A stretch of 64,000 bases of DNA, taken from assembly GCF_003473485.1 (NCBI RefSeq), contig NC_053043.1:3978001-4042000 (forward strand), in the 5' to 3' direction. The notes under the pieces are model-generated. The model was given only the letters and a program-made list of their open reading frames with translations, ran no database searches and was not told the origin of the DNA. The stretch is from Medicago truncatula. Taxonomy: Eukaryota; Streptophyta; Magnoliopsida; Fabales; Fabaceae. Shown here piece after piece: positions 46,101-56,090 of the stretch. The position numbers were made by a program, and so were the translations under genes. Numbering within the stretch: position 1 is the first letter of the stretch; every line of letters begins with the position of its first letter.

Positions 46101-46490
46101 TATAAAACCTTTGATATGTTCACTCTCTATTGCTTCTTCCTCCTCCTCCTCCTCCTCTTCCTCTTCTTCTTCTTCTTCCTCCTCCTCCTCCTCCTCTTCC
46201 TCCTCCACCACTACTGTTTCTACTTCCTCCTTCTCAACTTCTTCTTCTTCTTCTTCCACTTCATCCTCCTCTTCCTCTTCAATTTCTTCCTCCTCCTCTT
46301 CTTCTTCAACTTCTTCCTGCTCCTCTTCTTCTTGTTCAACTTCTTCTATTTCCTCTTCTTCTTCCTGATCCTCTTCTTCCTCTTCTACTTCTACTTCTTC
46401 AAATTCTTCTTCTTCGTCATCATCAACTTCATCTTCTTCTTCTTCTTGAAGTGATGGATCATCTTCTACCGAAGAATCTGAATTTGGCAT
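40157..46490 (-). CDS. CCCH zinc-finger protein, FRIGIDA-ESSENTIAL 1-like
   Basis: Proposed exons: 46490-46109, 45075-44836, 43677-43531, 42429-41893, 41816-41792, 41733-40302, 40186-40157, giving about 930 aa. The N-terminus (MPNSDSSVEDDPSLQ) leads into long Glu-rich tracts in exons 1-3. Exons 2 and 3 both end in a DKDEVP(N/D)SLPDADK-type segment. One CCCH finger C-X7-C-X5-C-X3-H (CAFFAKGWC...C...H) lies at about residues 465-483. The C-terminus has a helical, SRI-like region (LVDLVKELLKPFWHEGRL) and ends GYVNKHGKS. These features match the FES1/C3H family; FES1 supports FRIGIDA activation of FLC in Arabidopsis. The junction between exon 4 and the finger exon is uncertain: the alternative donor at 41885 (TCA|GTATGT) gives a stop with the 25-nt exon. 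Function here is inferred. Confidence 0.8.
44137..44504. mobile_element. Tourist/Harbinger-like MITE with TTA target duplication
   Basis: Ends GGCTTTGTTTGTGAGTTTGG and the complement of CTCCCAAACAAAGCC are inverted, with further GGAAGGGAGGGG/CCCCTCCC pairing. The flanks are TTA on both sides (44134-44136, 44505-44507). The paralogous empty site in the neighbouring unit reads CCTCTTAGACTC with a single TTA, confirming the duplication. Length is 368 bp, noncoding. A TTA target site fits PIF/Harbinger-derived MITEs. Confidence 0.85.
44940..45064 (-). repeat. GAA/GAG trinucleotide microsatellite coding poly-Glu (exon 2)
   Basis: On the plus strand this reads as uninterrupted TTC/CTC codons over more than 100 bp, translated in exon 2 of the FES1-like gene as nearly pure glutamate. 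Such pure repeats slip readily, so length polymorphism is expected. Confidence 0.9.
45630..45837. mobile_element. MITE-like element (CTGTTTRGAT family) in the FES1-like gene intron 1
   Basis: Ends GGGTCTGTTTAGATTGCC and the complement of GCAGATCCAAACGAACC are inverted. Comparison with the paralogous introns (CCAGGATATATTCAATAC) shows extra DNA exactly here, between GGATATA and GATATTCAA. It is related to the elements at 14296 and 19274. Confidence 0.7.
46130..46450 (-). repeat. Imperfect GAA/GAG repeat coding acidic tract (exon 1)
   Basis: About 320 bp of TTC/CTC-rich plus strand encodes a Glu-rich run with scattered Asp, Val and Ile in exon 1 of the FES1-like gene. Interruptions make it older or more constrained than the exon 2 tract. 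Confidence 0.9.
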
Positions 46491-47563
46491 TGCAATTGTA
46501 GAAATCGAAAGAGATGATTGCGGAAAACAAGCCCCAAATAGAAGAAATTGAATAACCCCAAATCGAAAGAAAGAAAGGAAGGGTTGAAGAAGTTATAACA
46601 GAACAGAATAGAACCCTGTTTTGTTTCGCCCCAAACCCAACACACAACAACACAATGAATCAAATCAATCAATTCGAGGACACTACTCAGCTGCCTGACA
46701 TCAGAATCCTTGTTGGACATGTGGACCCCACCCACAACTACGTGTTTCTCCAACCTGTCACTTCCAAGCCCATTTCCACCTTTCTATCTTTCAACTTTCA
46801 GGCAATTGCTATTCTCACCGTATTTAATATCAATTTTGCACCTCCCTTCATAAATCTTGACCAAAATACCCTTCTAACTTTTTGTTTTTTAGTTACCATA
46901 TATTATTATAGGTATGAAGTTTCCCATGTTGTTAGTTGTGATTAATCTTTGTTGAAAAATGGCGAGACGCTTAAATAAGTTCACTTCTTCCAATTGAATT
47001 TTCTTTATACGTAAAAGTCAAACATCAATCGCTTTATGACTTTCTTAAGGAGTTCAAATATCTTGAGAAATGATAAGTAAACACCAAAATATTGACACAA
47101 ATACGACATCAAGGATAGTTATGTAAATTCGTTCAAAGTCCAATGGCATATTTGAAATTTTAGCTTAAAATTAAGGGTGTGCTTGTTAATTGTTTGCTAT
47201 CTTTCTCTCTCACTGCATCCACTATACGACCACCATCCTTCTACTACCACCCTCCCACCATTGTCCCTCACCACCATATCTCATGTAATCAGATTAATTG
47301 CAAATTCCTTACAAACAGTGAAAAAATCATAGTCTAAAAGACTTATAACCATGAAGTCAATAACGTTTCAGTAACTAACTTCAATCTTCAAAACCTTCGA
47401 ATTCCATCACAAAAAATTTCAAAGTAGAGAGAAGAGTGAGTGAACATAAATGACGTGGAAAGGATTGAGATGGAGGAGATAGGTCGTGATGGTGGACGTG
47501 GAGTTGCAGTAGGCGGCAAGGAGGGAGGAGATCGCTGGTGGTGGTCAGATCTGATGAGAGACC

Positions 47564-47630
<67 letters not shown>

Positions 47631-49702
47631 CTGTGAATTGTAGACAATGGGAGCTGGACAGACGGTGGTGAGAGAGAGACTTTGACTTATGGACGATGGT
47701 GGCTGGACGGCCAATGGTAAGAGAGGTGGAGGTGAGAAAGAGAAAGTTGGACAGAAGAAGGAAATAAAAATAAAAATAAAAGGAAAATTGGTATATAAAT
47801 AACGTATAAATATATTGTGAATAGTGTTTGATGTCTAATTTTTGTATTTTGATGTTAAGTTATCATTTCTCAAATATCTTACTACTTGAACTAATGCATT
47901 GTTGGTAATATCATAGACTTAGTGTATGGTTGGCTCAGCTTTTACTGTAATTGATTTTAAGTGGATTGATTTTGTAAAATTGATTATGGATAAAAGTGAG
48001 TTGAATGAAAAGTAATTTATGTTTGATGTATTTATGTAAAAGTGGATTTATCAATGAATTTAAGGCTAAAATCAATTGCAGAAGGCAAAAACTACAAATT
48101 GTAACTTAAAGTAGAATCAATTCTAAGGGCAAAATGAATTCTACTTTAAATCTTTCAAACAACATAAATCAATTCTACAACATCTAGAATCATTTTTGCT
48201 CTCTAGAATCGAAACCAAACACATGCTTAGCCTGGTACTAAAACTTCATATTTTGGTCGGTGGATATGATAGGGGAGGAAGAAAATAAAAGCAGTATATG
48301 TGTGGGTGGGGATAAGATGTATAAAACATGGTACGCTTGTTATTTAAAAAACTTATAAACATTTAGGTCTTTTTGCTATGCAAGTGATGATGATACTAAA
48401 ATCAATAAAAAAAAAAATCTTAAATCGTAACATGAACCTATAATAATTATGAGTGCAGATATTTGAATATAAAATTACTTGCATATGCATTTGACAATGA
48501 GTCTATGAGCAGTTGCAATTCTTCCAATGTGTGTGTGAGAGAAAAGAAACTATCCATATTCTACTAGAGATTAAAATGTACGTAGTCCATATGAGAAAAC
48601 TAATATATAATGTAAGCGATACGAGACTCTTCTTTAATCATGTTATATGAAGGGACTGACTCACCCACCGTATCAAGCTCCATAAAAATAAAAATAAAAT
48701 AAAATAACTCCACATACGCCCACTATCATGGGTGCTTCATAATAGTCTCAACTGAATCCAATAGCCTTATAATTAAGACTAATAAAAATAAATATTTTAT
48801 ATAAAATATATAGTTGACAATTATATTTTAACATATGACAACATTATATTTTGTTGGTATATTTTTCAATGAATCGCATGAATGAAAAACAAAGTGAAAA
48901 TAAAAATGATGTAAAATGAAGTTATGTGTGCCTCCGCATTTTATATGTCGGTGTGAGATTGGAGAAATATGCATAAATCATCTTTTAATCTGATTTCTAC
49001 GATTTAGGTCATTATGACCTGGTTTCGAACCCAAATTTCAGGCGGCCATTAAAATGCAATGTTTGCACGATTTTTTTGGATTTTCATCCCTTTCAAATAA
49101 GAATAAAAATAAAAAAGACATTAAATATGTTAAGTTTATCTATCATCGAAAAAATTCCATGGGTAACAACTTTGAGAGTAACATATAAAATAAAAGAAGC
49201 AAACAAAACAATAATGTAAATCTCATTATGCCTTAGAAAAAAATTGATTTTGTTTAATGAAAATAAAGGAAAGAAATTTGAGAAATCAAAATTGAAAACA
49301 CATTTCATCATTGAACCAATGTCGTGTAATCAGAAGCGTAACCAGAAAATAACAATACAAGCAAAATCAAATTAACACTTATATTAATCAAATGTGTGTA
49401 TGAATACGTTAACAATTACAAATAGAAAAAAACAATCACAATAGGGTTATGATCTCGATTCGATACTAATTGATAATATAAAAATCGATACAATAAGATA
49501 TAATATTAAATTATAACATAAACTTGTAATGATTATGACTATATAAATATCATAGTTTAGAATTACCTGAATACGTAGATGACTATGAGTCCACCATCAG
49601 CAGTATCTAGCACTTTCAATGCGTGCACACGAGAGGAGATAAATTGTCTATGTTACACTTCAATTGGTGATAGTATAATATATAGTCTTGATCAAACAAT
49701 TA
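46491..49702. other. Upstream of the FES1-like gene and intergenic DNA
   Basis: The first few hundred bases should hold the FES1-like promoter and leader (minus strand). A short plus-strand frame starting at 46655 has no recognisable domain and no convincing splice partner. The rest is AT-rich with no gene seen, apart from the GA repeat listed separately. Confidence 0.5.
47569..47630. repeat. (GA)n microsatellite
   Basis: About 60 bp of GAGAGA with one GATA interruption. The Ser/Leu-rich frames across it on the minus strand are artefacts of the repeat. Confidence 0.95.
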
Positions 49703-49730
49703 CTAGAACTCTGACCCGTGCTTCGCACAT
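49703..49730 (-). mobile_element. Helitron-like 3' terminus, minus orientation
   Basis: Read on the minus strand: a hairpin GTGCGAAGCAC, GGGTCAGAGTT and then terminal CTAG followed by T. It matches the design of the termini at 16811 and 25801. The element body would lie to the right, but its TC end was not located before the hAT-like insertion at 50087. Confidence 0.5.
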
Positions 49731-50547
49731 GTCATATCGATCGTTAAAATTAACAAAAATATGTAAATTTGTAATAGACCACTCAACACTAAGGAAAAAG
49801 TTTAAAATTAAAGATATAATATTACATAAGTCATACCAAGAGATGGACTATAACATAGTTAATTCAAACACATTCCACAATTTAGGATATATTACGAAAA
49901 ACTTCTCTATAGACCACATTAGACGTTACATTCGTCTCTTCACCATCATCGTTGGATACTAAAATCTTCAAACCATGGTAAGACTAAAAGAGGCCTACAT
50001 CATGGTAAGACTAAAATTAGCAAGCCAATCAACACTTATGTTGACTTTTTGGAAAGTATGATGAACGAGAACGTGCCAACTATGATCAGTGGCGGAGCCA
50101 CTTGGGGACAGGGGATGGCCATGGCCTGCCCATTATTTTTGTGAAATTACTATTATACCCTTGACCTTATTTAAAAACTACAGACATGCCACTCAATTTC
50201 TTTTCTGAAACATGAAACGCGATATCATTTTCTCCTTCTCGAGCGATTGCAGTACTACCTCCGTCCATCTCCTACCGTCAGCCAGGCCGCGACCGTTGCC
50301 TTCTCTAACTCTCCATCGAACTCGAAACCCACACTCATCTCACTCGTCTTCTTCTCTTTTCTCTCTGTATTGATCTCAGATTCCTCTTCATTTGTCTCCA
50401 TCTCTCCCACAAATCCAAGCTGAGTAAGTGTAAATTTTGTTTTTGTTTGGTAATTATACTGTTAGAATTTCTTCTAATATTTTGTGGGCTACAATCAATT
50501 GTTGGTTTTGGTTTTAATAAAAACGGACTGATGTTGTGATCCATTTG

Positions 50548-51220
50548 ATGAGTGCATAAAAATATATCAATTGACAAGATATAGCTCAAAATAAACAAGT
50601 TATCACAATGAGGCCTATATAATTGTACAATCACCTTTGGGCAGAATGCACAAACTAAGGAAAAGCCTAAGTCAAAACCTCAAATAAGTTAATCAATGAG
50701 CATGTATTGAATTTGGGAATTTGTCACCTTTGGGCAGACAAGTTTCTTAGTTCAAAACATTCTCTTATAACTTTATCCCAAATCAATTTTTAATTGTAAA
50801 ATGCAATAACCACCTTTGGGCAGGAAACTACGTGTTACGATTAAAAAAATTCCTCAAGCTACAAAAAGAAATTTCATCAATCAATCAATAGAGGCGGTCC
50901 CACTTTGATGGTAACGGCCTATATCGACGCATGAAATTCTTTTTGCATAGGAATCAATAACTCTTGTCGAAATACGACACATGAAAAATATGCATAATTT
51001 AAATGCATCTAGACTGGTCAATATCGTTTCAATTTGCATTCATCATAATTTTGTTTAATACAATGCGGTAGAATAGTACGTTAGAAGCACATAAAAGAAA
51101 ATCAACAAATAATTATGTGCTATCTTCTGGAAGAGTACTATTACCGCTAAAATCATAATCTCATTAACAAGTAGTAATTTAAATCAATTACCTACGCAAC
51201 GGAAATATATGAGACTTGAA
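50548..51220 (-). repeat. Direct repeat copy 1, CTGCCCAAAGG module
   Basis: This block shares extended similarity with 52191-52925, starting at ATAGCTCAAAATWAACAA and ending near TACGCARCGGAAA. It has three spaced copies of CCTTTGGGCAG (CTGCCCAAAGG on the minus strand). It may be part of a decayed LTR retroelement; the identity is not established. Confidence 0.7.
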
Positions 51221-52190
51221 TTTCACCATCATTCAGGACAAAGACAAAAGGGTCACAAAATTATATTTGAGAAAAGACTATGATATCCTCAATGTAAGTC
51301 CCCATAATAAACAAAAGAGTATTCATCAACAAATGATATTTGTTTCTCATTTCAAGATATTTGACATGTAAAATTCTCCCACATAATAGAGAATGATAGT
51401 TGGATTATCACTCCAAGACTTTTAAAATATAAATAAATATTCAACTATATTCTCTATAAATAAATATTACACCAATAGGATATGTCCATCCCTTTTATAC
51501 TAAGTTAATCCAAAATTACAACACTTTAATAGAAGAACTCACTTCTATAAAAGAGATTTTCACATATAGGGCTTTAGACTCACATCTTTGGGAATATATG
51601 TTTCTCATTTCTAATCAACAAAAAATCTTTACATATTTCACAAAATAAAATTTCATTCCCATAAATAGGAAAAAAAAAAAATGAAATCGATGTATAGAAA
51701 TATTCCAATGAAATAACTTAATTTTCAAAACAAATCAATCCACCAAAAGGAGTAGCACAAGTTTCCTGAATATGCAAAGTTTGATCCTTAAAATATTAAT
51801 AATAGCATTTCCTTCAGGATTTGAGATAAAATAAATTTATGCTTGATGGAATATTCATATAGTGATGATGCCAACTTTTACACATATTAGATGCACAAAC
51901 ACAATGAATCACAATCATGATGTAAAATTTGTTTCAAAACTGCAAACCTTATGGCAACAGACACAGAGATAAAATCAATTTGCAATGACAACTATAAAAT
52001 CAAACATAACATCAAAAGGAGTAGCACAAAAGATATATGATATTAATTTGAACATCACAACTCAAAATTGTATTTCGATCCACACATGCAATTACAATTC
52101 ACTCACAATAAACATTGTCTTAAAATCAATTCAACATTTCGATGGAAGCAGAACAATTGTTCATAGAAAAATTCACTGTAGAGACAAAAC

Positions 52191-52925
52191 ATGAATGCAT
52201 TATAAATAAATAAATCATATGATAAGATATAGCTCAAAATTAACAATCTATCGCAATGAGGCCAATACAATAGTATAATCACCTTTGGGCAGAATGTACA
52301 AACTAAGGTTAAAACCCCAGTCAAAACCTCAGGTAAGTTAATCAATGAGCATGTATTGAATTCAGAAATTTGTCACCTTTGGGCAGGCAAATTCCTTAGT
52401 TCAAAACATTCTCCAATAACTTATCCCAAATAATTTTTTTTTTTTAATTGTAAAATGCAATAACCACCTTTGGGCAGGAAACTACATGTTACAATTAAAA
52501 ACATTCCTCAAACTACAAAAGAAAATTTCATCAATCAATCAATAGAGACGGTCCCAGTAACGACCAATATCAACGCAAGAAATTCTTTTGCATAGGAATC
52601 AATAACTCTTGTCAAAATACGACACAGAAAAATATGCATTATTTAAATGCATCTAAACTGGTCAGTATCATTTCACTTCACATTCATCTTTTGTTTCCTA
52701 CAGGATTGCTGAACAATTTAATAGTAGTGTATGGGAAACAAAAAATTAACTCATAATCATGAGTCATTAATTAAAGAGAGTGAACAGTGTTGTTGAACAC
52801 AAAATATTAAATTCCAATTTTCCAATATACTTTTCTATTTTATGAAGATTATAAAACTGATTAAATAAACATATTAATGTCAAATAATTTACGGAAAATA
52901 ATTACGCAGCGGAAAAAATTATGAA
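52191..52925 (-). repeat. Direct repeat copy 2, CTGCCCAAAGG module
   Basis: Second copy of the module at 50548-51220, again with three spaced CCTTTGGGCAG boxes. The two copies differ by scattered substitutions and small indels. Spacing between copies is about 1.64 kb start to start. Confidence 0.7.
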
Positions 52926-53574
52926 AAGTATATAGAAAAATCAGAAATTTAATTTCGAGAACAACACAAAAAACGGAATCGAATTCGAACCAACACAGAG
53001 GCCACACGCGCCTGCACTCTCTCTGGCTGAGAGCAACCCGCGACCAGAAACCGGGTCGGGACGGGTCTGAGTTTTGAAAATGGGTTTTCACTCAAAACTC
53101 AATGGTTTTATGCAATTTTTGATGGGTTTCGACCGGAATTCAATTTCCAATTCACCACACACAAGAATCGCAAGGAAAAACATCATAATCTAGTTATTGA
53201 ACACAAAAGAGAACCAGATGTATTTCATGAAAAAACAACATGAATTCATGAATCGATTTTCAAAAGAAAATTATGGTTTTCAATGATAATCGTATTTTTG
53301 ATCGTTTGGTAACAAAATCCCCAATTAATTTGAATCGAAATCATGAATTCAATTTTCACATAAACCCTAAAGATTTTAATTGATTTTATTCGAAATTATC
53401 TCTCTACAGAATACGAAAATTAACGATTTTTATCTAGTTGGATTCGTATGATCATATTCAACAAAAAACTTTCAAATTTCATAAACCAATTTTCAACGAA
53501 TCATGAGATAAAAATTGCAGAGATCATAAAATCGAATAAAATCAATTAGCAAATTCAAACAAGTGATAATCAGG

Positions 53575-53673
53575 GTTCTAAATCGTGGCTCTGATAACAC
53601 AAGAGAGTATTCATTTTGTTTGTTGATTTGGTTTTTAATCGTGGCTCCCATATAATAGTGGCTCTGATACCAC
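53575..53673 (-). mobile_element. LTR-retrotransposon primer-binding-site relics
   Basis: On the minus strand TGTGGTATCAGAGCCAC (ending at 53657) is the initiator-Met tRNA primer-binding motif. A second, mutated copy (TGTTATCAGAGCCACG) lies about 70 bp further. They imply a decayed minus-oriented LTR element within the hAT-like insertion. LTR boundaries are not resolved. Confidence 0.6.
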
Positions 53674-54784
53674 ATGAAAGAAAATTATGTGGCTCATGAA
53701 ACAATTTCCTATTGTTTGTTGATTAATTTCGTTTTTTGATTTGGTTTTTAATTTCAACTTTTTTATAACCCTAGGCAAAACAGAAGGGGGAAAATGAAAA
53801 CGTAAATCACAAACTGTAGTGTTGATTTAAATCGATCTTGATTCTCAATTATAATGTTTCAATTGTAATATTGATTTATAATAGTTGAACTGTTTGCTTG
53901 CTTATTCTTCCCATTTATTAGGTGCCTTGCCGAAATTGCTGATTGATACAAAATAAATGTAATAATATATTTGGTTGAAACAATTAAGATAACGTGCCAT
54001 GTAGACCTGTAGAATGTTGATATATACATCTTTTAATCAAAAGCCTTCCTAGGTACTTAGGTTGAAATCTTTCTTCTTCAATTGCAATTTTGATTTATAA
54101 TAGTTTTGAAGTGCTCGATTGCTTATTCATACCATACCAAAACAGATAAAGAGTCGATTTTGGAATTGAAATGCACTTCATTAAGAGTCTTTAACACATT
54201 ATATCATTTTGATAAGTGCATTTATTAGTTCGGAGTCAATTATTGATGATTTAGTATAAACGCTATGAAGATGGAGAGTTGACAATAGATTTTTGGGACT
54301 GTTATGTTGTTGTTGCGGCTGCTAGGTGTTGTCTATACTCTATAGCTTGTGTTTTGTTTCCTACTCTCTGGATTTTATAGGAGCATGCTTATATTGGATT
54401 TTTTTCTTCTATTTTTAGGCTTTGGTTTTGGAGTTTTTTAGTGTATTATGTGAGCAATTGGCATCAGTCTAATCCTCTAGTTTCCTTGTGTACCTCTAAT
54501 TACCCTCTTCTGTTTTGGAGTTTTTTAGGCTAGTGTATTATGTGTATTAAGTGGGTATGCTGGTGCCTTTGTCTGGCTTTCTAGTTTCCTTGTGTACCAG
54601 TAGACTTAGTTTGGCTTCTTTAAGTATTTGTACAATTGGCATCAGTCCAATCCTCTACCTGCTACGTCTTGTTCAGGTGGGATGAATTAATAAATTCGTT
54701 GTTTAAAAGAAATATATTATTTATATATTTTAATTTATTTGATAGCGGCCATCCCATTTTTTTTTTTGTCTGGCTCCGCCATTG

Positions 54785-55029
54785 ACTACGATCTAATGAA
54801 AGGGTCGTCCCATGTCAATAAACCTTCATGCAAATGTAACCATGTCAATAAGCAATTTAAAATTAATTTCTACACAAAGATGTGAAATTTCATCATGTTG
54901 AGTTAGCTCTAAACTCAAATACAGACCTCATATTTCTTCACGGAGAGCATCCAATCTCCCACACAAGTTCTTTGAACCATCTGACATTAATATCCCAAAT
55001 AAGACTGCCACAACTCGTATGTTGATATT
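54785..55029. other. Spacer between hAT-like insertion and palindrome
   Basis: The first 8 bp are the right target duplication of the hAT-like element. Nothing else is recognised. Confidence 0.5.
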
Positions 55030-56090
55030 AAGTTGAGAATTGTTGTTGACACATTGTATAAGGTTGTGTCACACTAGTAATTTATCGAAATGCCCTTCAC
55101 CAGTTAACTGCCGAATTAAGAAATCGACTGCAGTTAACTACCGAGGAAAACTTCGGCAGTAAGCTACCGAGGAAAACTGAAAACTTCGGCAGTTAACTGC
55201 CGAGGAAACCACAAACCTATTATTTTATTTTTTTTTGACAAAAACCATAAATTGTCATTAATAATATTTATTGATTTTGAATGTTTCAATCATTATTTTG
55301 GTACGTTTCAAACAATTGCAGTATTATACTTATGTGTATATAGCTTAATAAGAATAACATTTAAATCAGTGTAAAAATTAAGCATTTGAATATTGTTTTG
55401 CACATTACTTAAATACAAATAATAATAAAAAAATCGTTAAAATAATTGTGCACAACGATTTTTTTTAAGGTATAATATGTTGTTATATTTTCTACATTAA
55501 GATAATTGTGCACAAAGATTTTTTTTATTTAAGTAATTTGCAAAACAATATTCAAATGCTTAATTTTTACACTTATTGAAATATTTTTTGAGGACTTAAA
55601 TGCTCTTTATTTTTTTGTCAAGATTTAAATTATATTTTTTTTTTGGTAGATAGACGAAATGGCAAAGCCATTATAAACTCACACACACAAGTGGAGGTAC
55701 CGGGGTTCGAACCCCGGTCATGAGATCCGGCCTAACAATTTCGGCATTTTGTCAGTTGAGCTAGGACTTGTGGATATATGCATAAGTATAATACTGCAAT
55801 TGTTTGAAACGTACAAAATAATGATTGAAACATTCAAAATCAATAAATATTATTAATGACAATTTATAGTTTTTGTCAAAAAAAAAAATCAGGTTTGAGG
55901 TTTCCTCGGCAGTTAACTGCCGAAGTTTTCAGTTTTCCTCGGTAGTTTACTGCCGAAGTTTTTCTCGGTAGTTAACTGCAGCCGATTTCATAATTCGACA
56001 GTTAACTGCCGATGAGTATTTTGATAAATTACTAGTGTGACACAGCCAATGCATATGTGTCAACAACAATTCTCTATTAAGTTTGTATTT
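55030..56090. repeat. 1-kb nested palindrome with CGGCAGTTAACTGCCG boxes
   Basis: The outer arms (about 55035-55355 and 55774-56085) are reverse complements over about 310 bp. The inner arms (about 55365-55430 and 55510-55580) are also inverted, with the centre near 55470. Inside the outer arms, the 18-bp palindrome TCGGCAGTTAACTGCCGA and variants recur several times. CACTAGTAATTTATC and its complement occur symmetrically, a CACTA-style end, but the inversion continues past it. The right arm is split by a SINE at 55635-55773. The sequence could fold into a very long hairpin. Confidence 0.85.
55635..55773 (-). mobile_element. tRNA-derived SINE
   Basis: On the minus strand: an A-box-like TAGCTCAACTG near the 5' end, a B-box GGGTTCGAACCCC about 50 bp on, and a 3' poly(A) (T-run at 55635-55644). 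Total length is about 139 bp. The left palindrome arm lacks this insert, giving an empty-site comparison. The B box alone might suggest a tRNA gene, but no cloverleaf can be built. Confidence 0.8.

Larger units (their letters stand above)
42430..46108 (-). repeat. Triplicated intron/exon unit inside the FES1-like gene
   Basis: Three introns (46108-45076, 44835-43678, 43530-42430) share long stretches in the same order. These include ATTAATTAATTATGTTTT-like starts, GCACATTTGTTTTCCT, a CCTATCAATATTCAATAC block, GGCAGCCTCTTAG, ACTTGCAACGATGAATTTAT and ACCAACATCACAATTCAAAA. Exons 2 and 3 are therefore copies of one Glu-rich exon with its flanking introns. Copies 2 and 1 (plus coordinates around 44.1 and 45.6 kb) carry different MITEs that the third lacks, so those insertions came after the duplications. 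Confidence 0.85.
50087..54784. mobile_element. 4.7-kb hAT-like insertion with 8-bp target duplication
   Basis: The ends are perfect 14-bp inverted repeats apart from the last bases: CAGTGGCGGAGCCA at the left and TGGCTCCGCCATTG at the right. Flanking 8-mers ACTATGAT (50079) and ACTACGAT (54785) differ at one base, and 8 bp is the hAT duplication length. No transposase frame is detectable. The interior holds a GC-richer, leader-like block (50225-50420), two direct repeats, and LTR-retroelement relics. It is probably a non-autonomous or gutted element. Confidence 0.7.

Noticed and set aside
46655..46945. Plus-strand frame beginning MNQINQFEDTTQ, divergent from the FES1-like gene
   Set aside because: No recognisable domain, the second half is hydrophobic AT-rich noise, and no convincing downstream exon is seen.
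47381..47714. Minus-strand Ser/Leu-rich frames
   Set aside because: Produced by the (GA)n microsatellite; no domain or splice context.
55700..55730. tRNA gene suggested by GGGTTCGAACCCC
   Set aside because: Only A and B boxes are present; no cloverleaf or acceptor stem. A SINE explains it, including the poly(A).
55046..56040. Simple CACTA transposon bounded by CACTAG...CTAGTG
   Set aside because: Flanking bases are inverted rather than directly repeated, so no 3-bp target duplication can be shown.
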